Of a stretch of DNA of 64,000 nucleotides, positions 23,101-32,789 are shown in pieces. A program made the position numbers and the translations under genes. Below the pieces are notes generated by a model. It was not told the DNA's origin. It made no database searches and saw only the letters and a list, made by a program, of their open reading frames with translations. Origin of the DNA: Paraconiothyrium sp. Pb-2020 (lineage: Eukaryota > Ascomycota > Dothideomycetes > Pleosporales > Didymosphaeriaceae); the NCBI GenBank assembly GCA_022419385.1, contig JAJUBI010000005.1, positions 248,001-312,000 on the forward strand. The letters are read 5' to 3'. The first letter of the stretch is position 1, and each line of letters opens with the position of its first letter.

Positions 23101-25266
23101 TTACTCTAGAGGATGGGCACCCGCGTCTAGCAGCATCTTGACGCCCGTTTGGTTATCCCAATCAAAAGCCACCTGAAGTGCGCTTTTGCTTGACCTACCC
23201 AGTACGTTGGGGTCTGCACCTGCATCCAGTAGCAACTTCATGGTCGCGTTGTACCTCCCCGCAGAAGCCGCCTGGAGTGCAGTGCCATACTTTCCACCCT
23301 GTACGTTCACATCGGCACCTGCATCTAACAGGAGCCTTATCACCACCACCTGTCCCCAAGATGCTGCCGCCTGGAGTGCATTGCCGTACTCTCCACCCTG
23401 TGCGTTCACGTCGGCGCCTGCATCTAATAATAGCCTTATCTTCTCCTCCCCTCCCCTCCAAGCTGCCGCCTGGAGTGCATTGCCGTAACGTCCACCCCGT
23501 GCGTTTACATCGGCGCCTGCATCTAATAGGAGCTTGATGATCACCTCCCCCCCAGAAAATGCTGCCGCCTGGAGTGCAGTGCCGTAATATCCACCCTGCG
23601 CGTTCACGTCGGCGCCTGCATCTAACAGTAGCTTGACAATATCTGTCCCATAAGCCTTTGAAACTGCCACCTGGAGTGCATTACCGTAATATCCACCTTG
23701 TGCATTCACGTCGGCGCCTGCATCTAACAGTAGCCTGACAACATCTGTGCCATAATTGTCTTCAAATGCCTCCCGGAGTATATTGTCGTACGCTCCGGGG
23801 ACCATCTTCTGCAACTGTTTCACGACCAGGTCGCAGCCTAGATCTGCAGCTGTGAGAATGGCTTTCTTCATGTCACGAATCAGAACCACTCTTACGTGCT
23901 GCTCGATGCTTCCCCAAGAATAAATCTGCAGTCCGGGATCATATTGCTTGCGTTTGAGGTTCTCAATTCTGTCTAATTTTGTGGTCACCTGTTCATAACA
24001 CGTTCTCACACTCTGGAGGTTCCCTTGTGGCCTCTGTTCGAACAAGACTAGTGCTGAATCCGTAAAAACCTTAAAGCCCTGGGAAAGATCTTCCGGAGCA
24101 TGCGTGTTATTTAGCATCTTCCCGGTTTGAAGATGAGGAAAAAGAATTTCTGTTGCGTCCTCTTCATGTGTTGCGTCCTCTTCATATGTTGCGTCCTCTT
24201 CATCAGCTCCCTGAACGAAATAGGTTGTATTCACTGTCGCGAAGGAAGCCATGAGATTAAGAACTTCATGGGTGGCGAATGGTCCAGATTTCATAGCTGA
24301 AGTAGATCGAAGCAAGTGTGGAATAGCCTCATTAAGGACCTGGTCAATCGGCCTTTGGTAGTCTATCGTAATACTATCCGCGTCTAGTGGATCGCTGGAC
24401 AAGCCAAGGAGAGCGTAAAGTTTGTCGCGTTCATCGGTCGCTTTACTCGCTTGAAATTTGCGGAGAAGAGTGCGGAAGTCTGGGTTGTCCGCCCACCAAG
24501 ACTCTGAGCGTGCAGAATGTGCCATAATTTCCAACACGGGTTTACAATGTTGTGGAACTTCTTCGTCTGACTGAATGAGAGATGGTGCGAGGACAAATGT
24601 TTCCGCCGGGATGGACCAAGTACCGCAACAGACATCGGTCTTTCGTGCATTAACCGCCTCTTGTATTACCCAGACTCTTGTGAACCACTCTCTGTTTAGC
24701 ATCTGCCGCAAACCGACTCGATGGTTTTCCCAGCGGTGATCTTCGGGCATCGCTTGCCCGTTATGGTGGCGGATGAGCGCTTCCGCTAAAGACATCATGT
24801 CGAACGTTGGCTTGCCTAGCCAAATAAGAACTTTCTCAGCATGCCTATAGATCTGGCCCATTTGCTTCACCTGGTGGCCCTGCTCTTCTTTGTCGGCTTG
24901 GTTTATACAGACCGCATCGATCCATAGAAAGCGATCTCCGTCCCTCCGTCGCAAGCACTGCAAGGCCGCGTACAAGTTGTCTGTGATCCAGAGTTGTTTT
25001 CCGTTGACTTTTATACATTCGACTAGCTCGTTACTACCCCATGTGTAGGAGAGGGCCTCATAGGGAATGTGTCCGTCCTTTCGCGACTGCAAGAAGATCT
25101 CACATTCAAGCTCCGCTCCTTTAGATTTCAATAGTTTCAGTAGTCGGATACTCGATGCTTTAGGCTCCAGGGGTTGATACTGGTACATGCTTGGAGCTTG
25201 TAACATCGGAGGCACCTGCGTAGCAGCTGGCGCAGGTGTTCTTGTGCACATTCTCTTTCGCTTCAT
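23101..25266 (-). CDS. HET-domain protein with C-terminal ankyrin repeats (721 aa)
   Basis: Single exon. The HET domain covers about residues 65-215, with all three hallmark blocks intact: PYEALSYTWGSNE (68-80), FLWIDAVCINQADKEEQGHQ (113-132) and REWFTRVWVIQEA (192-204), plus ATDERDKLYALLGL (276-289). A tandem acidic six-residue repeat (EEDATY/EEDATH/EEDATE) lies at 356-373. From residue 505 to the end there are six full ankyrin repeats of 33-34 residues and one partial, nearly all containing LLLDAGADVNAQGG. HET proteins act in allorecognition and programmed cell death at hyphal fusion; the repeat domain would sense a partner or ligand, as in NLR-like fungal receptors. No membrane or signal segment. 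The gene ends 85 bp from mccA, tail to tail. High repeat identity points to recent duplication or gene conversion. Confidence 0.9.
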   Translation of the reverse strand: MKRKRMCTRTPAPAATQVPPMLQAPSMYQYQPLEPKASSIRLLKLLKSKGAELECEIFLQSRKDGHIPYEALSYTWGSNELVECIKVNGKQLWITDNLYAALQCLRRRDGDRFLWIDAVCINQADKEEQGHQVKQMGQIYRHAEKVLIWLGKPTFDMMSLAEALIRHHNGQAMPEDHRWENHRVGLRQMLNREWFTRVWVIQEAVNARKTDVCCGTWSIPAETFVLAPSLIQSDEEVPQHCKPVLEIMAHSARSESWWADNPDFRTLLRKFQASKATDERDKLYALLGLSSDPLDADSITIDYQRPIDQVLNEAIPHLLRSTSAMKSGPFATHEVLNLMASFATVNTTYFVQGADEEDATYEEDATHEEDATEILFPHLQTGKMLNNTHAPEDLSQGFKVFTDSALVLFEQRPQGNLQSVRTCYEQVTTKLDRIENLKRKQYDPGLQIYSWGSIEQHVRVVLIRDMKKAILTAADLGCDLVVKQLQKMVPGAYDNILREAFEDNYGTDVVRLLLDAGADVNAQGGYYGNALQVAVSKAYGTDIVKLLLDAGADVNAQGGYYGTALQAAAFSGGEVIIKLLLDAGADVNARGGRYGNALQAAAWRGGEEKIRLLLDAGADVNAQGGEYGNALQAAASWGQVVVIRLLLDAGADVNVQGGKYGTALQAASAGRYNATMKLLLDAGADPNVLGRSSKSALQVAFDWDNQTGVKMLLDAGAHPLE
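23104..23754 (-). repeat. coding tandem array of near-identical ankyrin repeats (about 99-102 nt units)
   Basis: Six complete units and one partial, within the HET-ankyrin gene. On the + strand a TGCATCTAAYAGNAGCCTNA-like core and GTTCACRTCGGCGCCTGCAT-like core recur about every 99-102 bases. DNA similarity between units is clear by eye. The variable positions cluster in the codons before LLLDAGADVN and after YGNALQAA, the surface-exposed parts of an ankyrin repeat. Confidence 0.85.
24148..24201 (-). repeat. 18-nt coding minisatellite (3 copies)
   Basis: Three copies of an 18-nt unit read on the + strand as GTTGCGTCCTCTTCAT plus two variable bases. It encodes EEDAT plus one variable residue, in the linker between the HET and ankyrin parts. 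Confidence 0.85.
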
Positions 25267-25756
25267 TGTTGCTTGTGCCTTTAGGCAGCACTCGTGTAGG
25301 GTTATCAGTGAAAGGAGTGCCTAGGATGGAAGTATAGCACGCGCAAGGCTACATTCGACTTTCGTTGGCGTGCGTCCGGGAGGAGAAAAGCTATCGATGA
25401 AAGGGCTCCTCGTAAAGAGCGCAGCGTAAAGATGTTGGGGAGCGGAAGGCTTCGAAAATTCAGAGAAGGTTTGAAGGCCGTAGGAAGAGATGTTGTGGAA
25501 GGTGCTACGTGGCTGAGCTCGAACGCCACCATGCAAGAAGCAAGGCAGCAAGGCAGCAATGACATAGTCTGTTGGGTAACCTCAAAAGTACGAGCATAGA
25601 CGAGAACTGATCTAGAGATCATCAGCTCTGCTTCAGCATGGCTGAGCCGAGGATGAGCGTACAACGATAGAATTAGTAGCTTACGCAAAGCGAAATTGCA
25701 GGTGCAGGCCACCACAACCACTGTATTATGATGATTTTATCATCATATCCCCGCAT
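25267..25756. other. intergenic between two minus-strand genes
   Basis: 490 bp. A minus-strand open frame at 25305-25721 has no domain and no plausible splice partner, so I leave it uncalled. The stretch probably contains the promoter of the HET-ankyrin gene. Confidence 0.45.
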
Positions 25757-28090
25757 CTATTTCCTCTCCCTCTCAAAAAGGTTTTGCGCAGCATGATAAA
25801 CCCCACGCGCACCTTTCGTAATCTCACTCCACCCATCATAAAGCGGATAAACCACCACCGCCGCAAACGCGAAAAACTGCCAGAATATCGCAACCGTCAC
25901 CCAACCACTAAAGAAACTTTTTGTGAAGACATAGTTCCGGTACAACGGCATCGGCCACGCGATGAACGTAACTAAAACAATGAATACGAACCAGATCCAC
26001 GCGACGCGATGCCACCAGTAGAGCTTTTGCAGCGTGGACGCGTTGAAGGGGTGGTGCACTTCATCCAGCGACACCTCAGCAGACGAGGATTCAAAAATAG
26101 CCTTGTTCTTCTCCAGGACGGCGGGGTCATGTTCAGGGTTGGGCGCGAGCTTTGCGATATCCGGCACTGCACTTGCTTTCGCAGGCTGATGCGATGCAGT
26201 AACCGGTTCGGCTTTCTCAGAGTCAGAAACCGTGCTCGTAGTATCGCTAGGCGGAAGCTGCGGTGCTGTCACGGAGCTACTACGCGCGAGTTGCGCCTCA
26301 TCCGCGAGCTCGATGCGCAGGAAGATGCGCCAGTCGAATTTGTAGGGCTTGTATTGGGAGATGAGGACTGAGTACAGTGCAGGTGAGAAGAACGAGGCTG
26401 TTGCGCCGTACAGAGCAGGGACGCCCATGCCAGTAGTCGTCATGTTGATTTCGCCGTATAAGGCTTTCGATGTACCGAGCCAGATGGCCAGGCCGGTGAA
26501 GAAGCCCAGGATAGGCGATATGATGGCTGCGAGACGCGTCTGGCCAGACCATAGCAGCGTCAGTGCAAGCGGGATGATACCAGGACACGAGAGGATGGGC
26601 CGGAAGTAACCTATCCAGGTCATGTTTGCGCCGCCGTAGTTGAGCGCGAGTGCGATGCCCGTGATGAAGCATCCGTGGAAAACAACCGTCAAGTGGCTTA
26701 CTTTTACGAGCTTCTTGTCTGAGGCTTTGGGGTTGATGTAGGTTTTGTACACGTCGAAGGAGAGGATGCTGCTGACCGCTATCATGGAGGAGGATACCGT
26801 GCTGGTAAGCGCCATGAAGAGGAGGACGAAGAAGGCGGCGATTCCCGAGTCGCCTATGAGAGCTTTCACGGTGTAGGGCATTACGAAGCCGGCGTTGACT
26901 TGGGCTTGGGTGAGAGGGCTGGGATACGTAGGCCATATGGGCGTGTTGTGCAGAGCTCGCGCGGTCATTCCGAAGACGGTCCCTAGACCCCAGGGGACGC
27001 CGAAGATGGCGAGTGCTGCTAGGTTGTAGCCAGGAACTGTGGCGTTGACCTCCGTTGCGAAAGACTTCTGCCAGAATGCGGTGTCCTAATGCATTATTAG
27101 TAAGAGCATCGTGCAGATATGCGCAGGAACCTACCATGACGACAAGTGCGAGGTTGCCGAACTTGAGGATCAGAGCCCAAATGATTGCCTGCTTGGACTT
27201 GAAGGTAAGCACCGACCCTTCGAAGTTGCCGGCAACGATGTTGTTAGCTGCATTTGCCATAACTTTGTCGTAAAGTCCGCCCAGCCCTCCGACCGCATCG
27301 TTAGTCAACACTTCAAGCGTGAAGTAGATGATGAGTAGCAGAGCAATCGCCGTGTGGAGATAGTCGGTGAGAAATGTAGCTTTGAGTCCGCCTACTGCGG
27401 TATAAAGCACGACTGGCAAGTTCTGGTAAGCATGTTGGATATCTTAGATGGTCTGGAAGGGACAACATACCTCCCAGCGGAATCAATACCGTGGCAGCAG
27501 CAAAGTGAATCCCAGAGATACCATAGACTAGCTGTGATCCAGTCAAGATCATGGATGCGCATCCGAAAACGTTATTTGTGATGTTAAGGATGATGAACAC
27601 AACATGGCCTATCTTTCCATATCTCATCCGGATGATCTCTAGAGACGTGTGCGCATATGGCACCCTGATCTTTGCCAGCACGCCCAACGCAGCCATCAGT
27701 GCGATTTGAAAGCACAGTCCGGTAGCCCACCACTAAAGACACATTCGTTAGTCTTGTTCCATCGAATAATTTGCATCATCTAATGTATCTAAGACTCACC
27801 AGAGGCACTGCGATGCCATAGCGATAGCACATCGCTGCAGCAAACACCGTCTCATTAATCCACATCCACGACGAAAATACCGCCGACGCTGTTAGCCCCG
27901 TCCCTACGCTTCGATTCGCCACCATGAACATCTCGGATGTGCCTGAATCCTCGGAAAGGTAAGCTTTCTGAACCTTGAGGGCTACAAGAATGACGCCGCA
28001 AAAAGCGACTCCCAGGCCGATAAGCAAGGCGTAACCGGTGGATTGAGGCACGAGCTCGATGCCACCGACACCCAGCTGGAGCGATGACAT
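25757..28090 (-). CDS. sodium:solute symporter family transporter, urea/DUR3-like (719 aa)
   Basis: Four exons, in order of transcription: 28090-27800, 27732-27471, 27412-27135, 27085-25757. Joints are supported by donors GTGAGT, GTATGT, GTAGGT and by family sequence (WWATGLCFQIALMAALG; LIPLGVVLYTAVGGLKATFL). The protein is polytopic with about 14-15 hydrophobic segments and a 110-residue hydrophilic loop near the C-terminus. SSS hallmarks: TSEMFMVANRSVGTGLTASA with SSWMWINET near residues 45-75, and GGLKATFLTDYLHTAIAL later. Fungal DUR3/UreA proteins import urea, and sometimes polyamines, at the plasma membrane by H+ or Na+ symport; the exact substrate here is not provable. It is head-to-head with an FMN monooxygenase 776 bp away, so the pair may be co-regulated. 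Confidence 0.85.
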
Positions 28091-28866
28091 TTTTGCTGTT
28101 ATGTTAGACCAGGGACCAAAGTGTCTCTTGAGTAGCTAAGTGATGGTCGAACTCAGACGTTGCGAGCTGCTGTCGGTGGTGTCGAAGACCCGGTGCTCAG
28201 GTTCTGCGGAGGTCTCCGTCCACTAGAGCGACGTACCGACATGAATGATATAGAAAATGCGCTCTTCTCCTTCACCGGAGCCCCGACTTTCGGCAGCGGT
28301 GCAGACGAAATCTAATGATGCACTCGGTAGTCGTAATTGCGCCATTGCACTCAGATGTCGGGTTCTCCCACCCATTGCATGGATTGTATATGCAGATCGA
28401 TACCTCATTTGACATTGACATGGCATTTTAAGGCATCAAGTACACGCCACCGAGCTAAAGCTCCTTGGATCGTGATAAGCCTGGGCTTTTGCGTGCGAAG
28501 CGTTGGGCTTCGGCAGACATGCTGGAGCTTGGAAGTGCTTGACTGGCCAATGCAGGAGAGAAGTGGAGCCTAGAAAACGTGGGATGAACACAGATTGGGG
28601 GGAACGACGGTTCGAATGCGCGGTTGTTGATAGTGGAGGCAACCTGCCTTTGGCGTGCGACATGCATGCGATTGCGAAAAGCGCAGCTAAACTGTTTCGG
28701 GTCAGTGGAGCAACGTCGATGGTGAGTGTCCAAATACCTCTAGAGGATTGAATAAACAATAGTTTGGGACTGCTTAAACAACCTTCTTCGAAATTTGCAC
28801 ACCTGGCTATCTTGTGCTCGCAATCCGCGCCGAGGTTGGAACGCTAACAGCTGCATCGCATGCACC
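28091..28866. promoter_or_regulatory. divergent promoter region between the symporter and the FMN monooxygenase
   Basis: 776 bp between opposite start codons. Three HGATAR (GATA-factor) matches occur: TGATAA at 28473-28478, TGATAG at 28628-28633, and CTATCT (reverse) at 28808-28813. That number is close to chance, so nitrogen control is only suggested. No supported gene inside. Confidence 0.45.
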
Positions 28867-30410
28867 ATGGCGACCGACGCAGCTAACCATGGCAATGTAA
28901 GTTTCAAGCAATAGGGAAGGTCGACACTGACGATCCTCAGGTCACTGGAAAGAAAGAGATGATTTTGAATGCCTTCGTGATGAACACCCCAAGTCATTTG
29001 GCAGCCGGTCTGTGGCGCCACCCTCGGAGCAAGACCGACAATTACAAAAAGCTGTCTTTCTGGACCGACTTGGCGAAACTTCTGGATGAAGCAGGATTTC
29101 ATGCGATGTTCATAGCTGACACACTGGGACCATACGACGTTTACAAAGGTCCTGCTAACGTTGTTCCTGCATTGGGTGCTGGCGCTCAATTCCCTGTGAA
29201 CGACCCGCTTTATCTGGTTCCGGCAATGGCAGCTGCGACGAAGAACTTGATCTTTGGTGTAACAGCCAGTGCGACTTATGAGAAGCCTTATGCGCTCGCG
29301 CGGAGGTTTACTACGGTCGATCATTTGGCGGAGGGCCGGATCGCGTGGAACATTGTCACGTCGTACCTGGATAGTGCAGCCCGTAATCACGGTCTGAAAG
29401 AACAAATACCCCACGATGAGCGCTATGCTATTGCGCACGAATACATGGACGTGGTATACAAGCTGTGGGAAGGCAGCTTCAGAGATGACGCAGTGTTGGC
29501 CGACCGCGAGACCGGAACCTATATTGCTAGCGACGCAGTTCGCCAAATATTGCACAAGGGGAAGTACTTCGAGGTTCCAGGACCTCACTTCTGCGAGCCG
29601 TCACCGCAGCGGACGCCCTTCTTGTTCCAGGCAGGCGTATCTGAGGCTGGAAACGGTTTTGGTGGTAAGCACGGAGAGGCTATCTTTGTGGGTGGTCAGA
29701 CTCCAGAAATCGTGAAAAAGACTGTAGATAACATTCGAGCGGTTGCTCAGAAAGAGGGCCGGGATCCATCTCATATAAAAGTCATAGTGGGGATCGGTGT
29801 CATCGTGGGTGCCAACGACGAGGAAGCCGAAGAGCAACGGAAGGAATTCATCAAATATTCTGACTCCGAAGGTACGTACGAACTCCTATGTACTCGGCAC
29901 AAGCTAAATTACGTCTCTCTAGGTGCACTGGCATTGTTCGGTGGTTGGACAGGGGTTGATCTTTCCAAACATGCAGATGATGAAGACTTCCGTGTAAGCG
30001 ATTCCCCACGCTTGCAGTCTCTTGTAGCACGGTGGTCAGCTACTGTTCCCGGAACAGAGAACGAGCCTTGGACGAAGCGGAGGATCGTCGAGTATCTCAG
30101 TCTTGGTGGCATGCAAGCAAAGATCATTGGTGGGCCAGAGAAAGTAGCCGATGAGCTCGAGCGGTGGTTTGATATCTCAGGCGTGGATGGATTCAATCTG
30201 GCACATGTCGTCAATCCGGGCACCTTCGAAGATATCTCCAAATATCTGATCCCAGAATTACAGCGACGCGGTAGGTTTAGGACATCAATCGACAAGGAGG
30301 GTGCAACTGCTCGGGAGGTGTTCCTCGGACAGAAGAGACTGTTGGACGACCATCCTGGATCCAAGTTCAAGTGGGCTGCCGGGGAAGAGGTACCGCAATA
30401 TCAGCGATGA
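28867..30410 (+). CDS. FMN-dependent monooxygenase, NtaA/SnaA/DszA (luciferase-like) family (482 aa)
   Basis: Exons 28867-28896, 28941-29871, 29923-30410. The first exon codes only ten residues. Intron 1 is 44 nt with GTAAGT and a CTGAC branch. Intron 2 (29872-29922) is 51 nt, has no stop and is a multiple of three, so the frame runs through it. The GTACGT donor, CTCTAG acceptor and the family-typical EGALALFGGWTG joint show it is an intron. Family blocks: LFW-type start SFWTDLAKLLDEAGFHAMFI, FGVTASATYEKPYALARRFT, LAEGRIAWNIVTSYLDSAARN, QAGVSEAGNGFGGKHGEAIF, and HVVNPGTFEDI near the end. These enzymes use reduced flavin and O2 to oxidise nitrilotriacetate, dibenzothiophene sulfone or similar compounds. 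The substrate here is unknown. Cytosolic: no signal peptide. Confidence 0.9.
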
Positions 30411-30894
30411 AATGATGTTATCTCTATACCAGCGTTGGCTTGGTCATCTTGAGCCTGAGTAGTTAAAATCGAAGTCATGTACCCATATTCTTTGATTGGC
30501 CCACGCGCAAAAACGTAATCAACATGCGTTGAATCACTGTTCTTGATCAACCAAATTGTCGTTGATCCTTTGCGCAGCTGTGGACCGGTTGGGGAATATT
30601 TGTCGACTTGTCATGGGGCGCTGGTGACGTTAGTGGCGCGGATGAACGGCTAAAGCGTGGGATTTGGAAAGGCAGGTGGATACGACGAGCGCACGGGCCA
30701 CCATTCCGGCAAAACTTTTGAGGTCTTGTTCGAGCTACACGTGCAAAAGCAAGCCACACTACGAGATTTGCAGCCTCATGTCAACAAAAGCAGCTCCGAA
30801 GAACCTATACAGCTTGAGAACAAGATATTCTAGTTGCATCCGAGGCTCTTACAAGTTGCAGAGACCTGCTTGGTCGATCGTAAAACAGCCCGTT
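30411..30894. other. intergenic, promoter of the AlkB-like gene
   Basis: 484 bp with short unsupported open frames only (for example 30664-31224, which runs out of frame over the next gene). No clear TATA element. Confidence 0.45.
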
Positions 30895-32051
30895 ATGGAC
30901 CTTTCGACAGCGGCTGCTGTTGAAGTCCGTATGTCGATCATCTACTTCAGGCGAGTCGTACTAACACACATCAGAAGAAAGGATCTGTGCATCATGACAC
31001 CCATGCACAGCCCCCTGAGTTTATTCAAAGACAACATTGGAAGTATCAAAGCATGCGAAGGGCGGATCTGGAAAACGACACCGGCATCCAGGATCTCAGT
31101 AATTGGGAGCATCTCACGGAGGAACAAAAGGACATATGGAGACCGGCGGGTGCTATTCCAGCAGACCAAGTTCGGGCCGCATGTGAAGCATATGCTGGAG
31201 GAAAGCCACTCCAGACATCTGTGAAAGATGTTCGTTTCTTCGAACATCGAGACTTTCCTGGCCTCCAGGTTGTTCCTGGTCTTCTTCCGCCCGAGACACA
31301 AGTTCTCTTCACTTCATGTTTGATGCATCGAGATCTCGCCGACCCGGGGCATAAGATGAACCTTCAGGCGGATTACGACGTCCCATACCCACCAAAATCA
31401 TCATCAGCAGACCCTCAGCGCTTCGATAGCTCCTTCTTCGCTCGCGATCGAGCGGCTGCTGAAGATGTTCTTATACCGAAGGTACCGGATAAGCACAAAC
31501 AGCTGAACAATGAACAATTTCTGTACACAAAACTACGCTGGCTTACACTGGGTGAACAATATGACTGGCCAACGCGCAGTTACGCAAAACATGCCACACC
31601 TTTCCCAGCGGACCTTTCAACCCTCGTTACCGGACTGTTTCCACACATACGCCCGGAATCCGGAGTGGTCTTGATGTACGGCGCGAAAGATTTCATGCCT
31701 GTACACCGCGATGTCAGTGAGCAGTGCCAACGTGCCCTTGCTAGTTTTAGCGTAGGTTGTGATGGTATTTTCATCATGGCCCGAGGAGAAGACGGAGGTG
31801 AGGGGGACAATGCGCCGAGAACCGTTGCTATCAGGATCCGAAGTGGAGATGTGGTCCATTTGACAGGCCAAGCAAGATGGGCCTGGCATGCAATGGCTCG
31901 AACTATACCGAGTACCTGTCCTTCTTATCTGTCCGACTGGCCGCTTGGCACACCGGGTGCAAACCCGGAAGAGCAGAAAATGCATAAGAAGTGGAAGGGA
32001 TACATGGGGACGAAGCGTATCAATGTTAGCTGTCGCCAGGTTTGGGATTGA
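30895..32051 (+). CDS. AlkB-like Fe(II)/2-oxoglutarate dioxygenase, ALKBH1 type (368 aa)
   Basis: Exons 30895-30924 and 30975-32051. The 50-nt intron has the non-consensus donor GTCCGT but a perfect ACTAAC branch and an ATCAG acceptor. The better-looking donor four bases downstream would break the frame. Fe(II)/2OG motifs: HxD as H254-D256 in FMPVHRDVSEQ; distal H315 in WAWHAMARTIP; and RxNxxxR as R358-N360-R364 near the C-terminal end (KRINVSCRQVWD). The residues GVVLMYGAKDFMPVHRD fit the double-stranded beta-helix core. ALKBH1-type enzymes demethylate nucleic acids (tRNA or DNA bases) in nucleus or mitochondria, and a fission-yeast member is called abh1. Role here is inferred from family only. 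It lies in the same direction as the FMN monooxygenase, 484 bp downstream. Confidence 0.9.
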
Positions 32052-32789
32052 GATTTGAACTCTCAAAATGACCACATGCATACACTAGGCAGTTCATCCA
32101 AGCACGTTAGCCGCATCCGCTACAGAGTATGCATGGAATACCCAACTCATGCATTTTAATTGGAGAAGCCAAGTAATGACTCTCCGAAAAGTCTTATACA
32201 AATCGAGTTTTGATGAGAAGTCCTCATCCGCACCTCTCGACGCGTGGCAATATACAAGCGCTGAAAGCGCGCGTAGTTGTTTCTTTCATCCCTCAGGAGC
32301 TGTGACATCATACCATACACTAATGCAAAGGACGCCGCAGGAGTACCACACACCATATGCATCATGCGTGTCGGCCATGCAACATCGCGTGTACGTTCCA
32401 CTGCCGCGCGCTCGGATTATCACCGAGCTGAGCAAGCCCACGAAGGACATCCCCCCACTTGTGAGCCCAGCTTGCGCTAGGCGAGTCATCGTCCATGCAC
32501 GAGCGCGGCGCTTGCAAGTGCCCTGCGCAAGACTCAACGATGGTTCGCCAATTGAGGCCTTTCGTACTTTATCCGCGTCTTACGCCTTTCCATGGTTGTA
32601 TAAGACTGCCGTTTGAGAGATACGGCATCCGGGTTCTTCCCGCGATCCTGGTCCGCCCCTCTGGAAACATGTCCTCGCCTCCGTTATAACTCCACACTAC
32701 GCTCCACACTTACACTGTCCTACAACCGTTCGTCCTCGCCTCGCTCCGCAGTCTCCGTGTTTTCTTCATTTCTTTCGAATGCGGTCACA
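32052..32789. other. intergenic, promoter of the UNC93-like gene
   Basis: 738 bp, no supported gene. The last 120 bases before the start codon are strongly C/T-rich on the + strand, a usual fungal core-promoter look. The upstream open frame continuous with the gene (from 32613) has no better ATG. Confidence 0.5.

Noticed and set aside
25305..25721. 138-codon minus-strand frame between the HET-ankyrin and symporter genes
   Set aside because: No domain, no credible signal peptide, and low-quality composition.
28473..28813. three HGATAR sites between symporter and FMN monooxygenase, suggesting nitrogen control
   Set aside because: About two are expected by chance in 776 bp on both strands, so this is not evidence.
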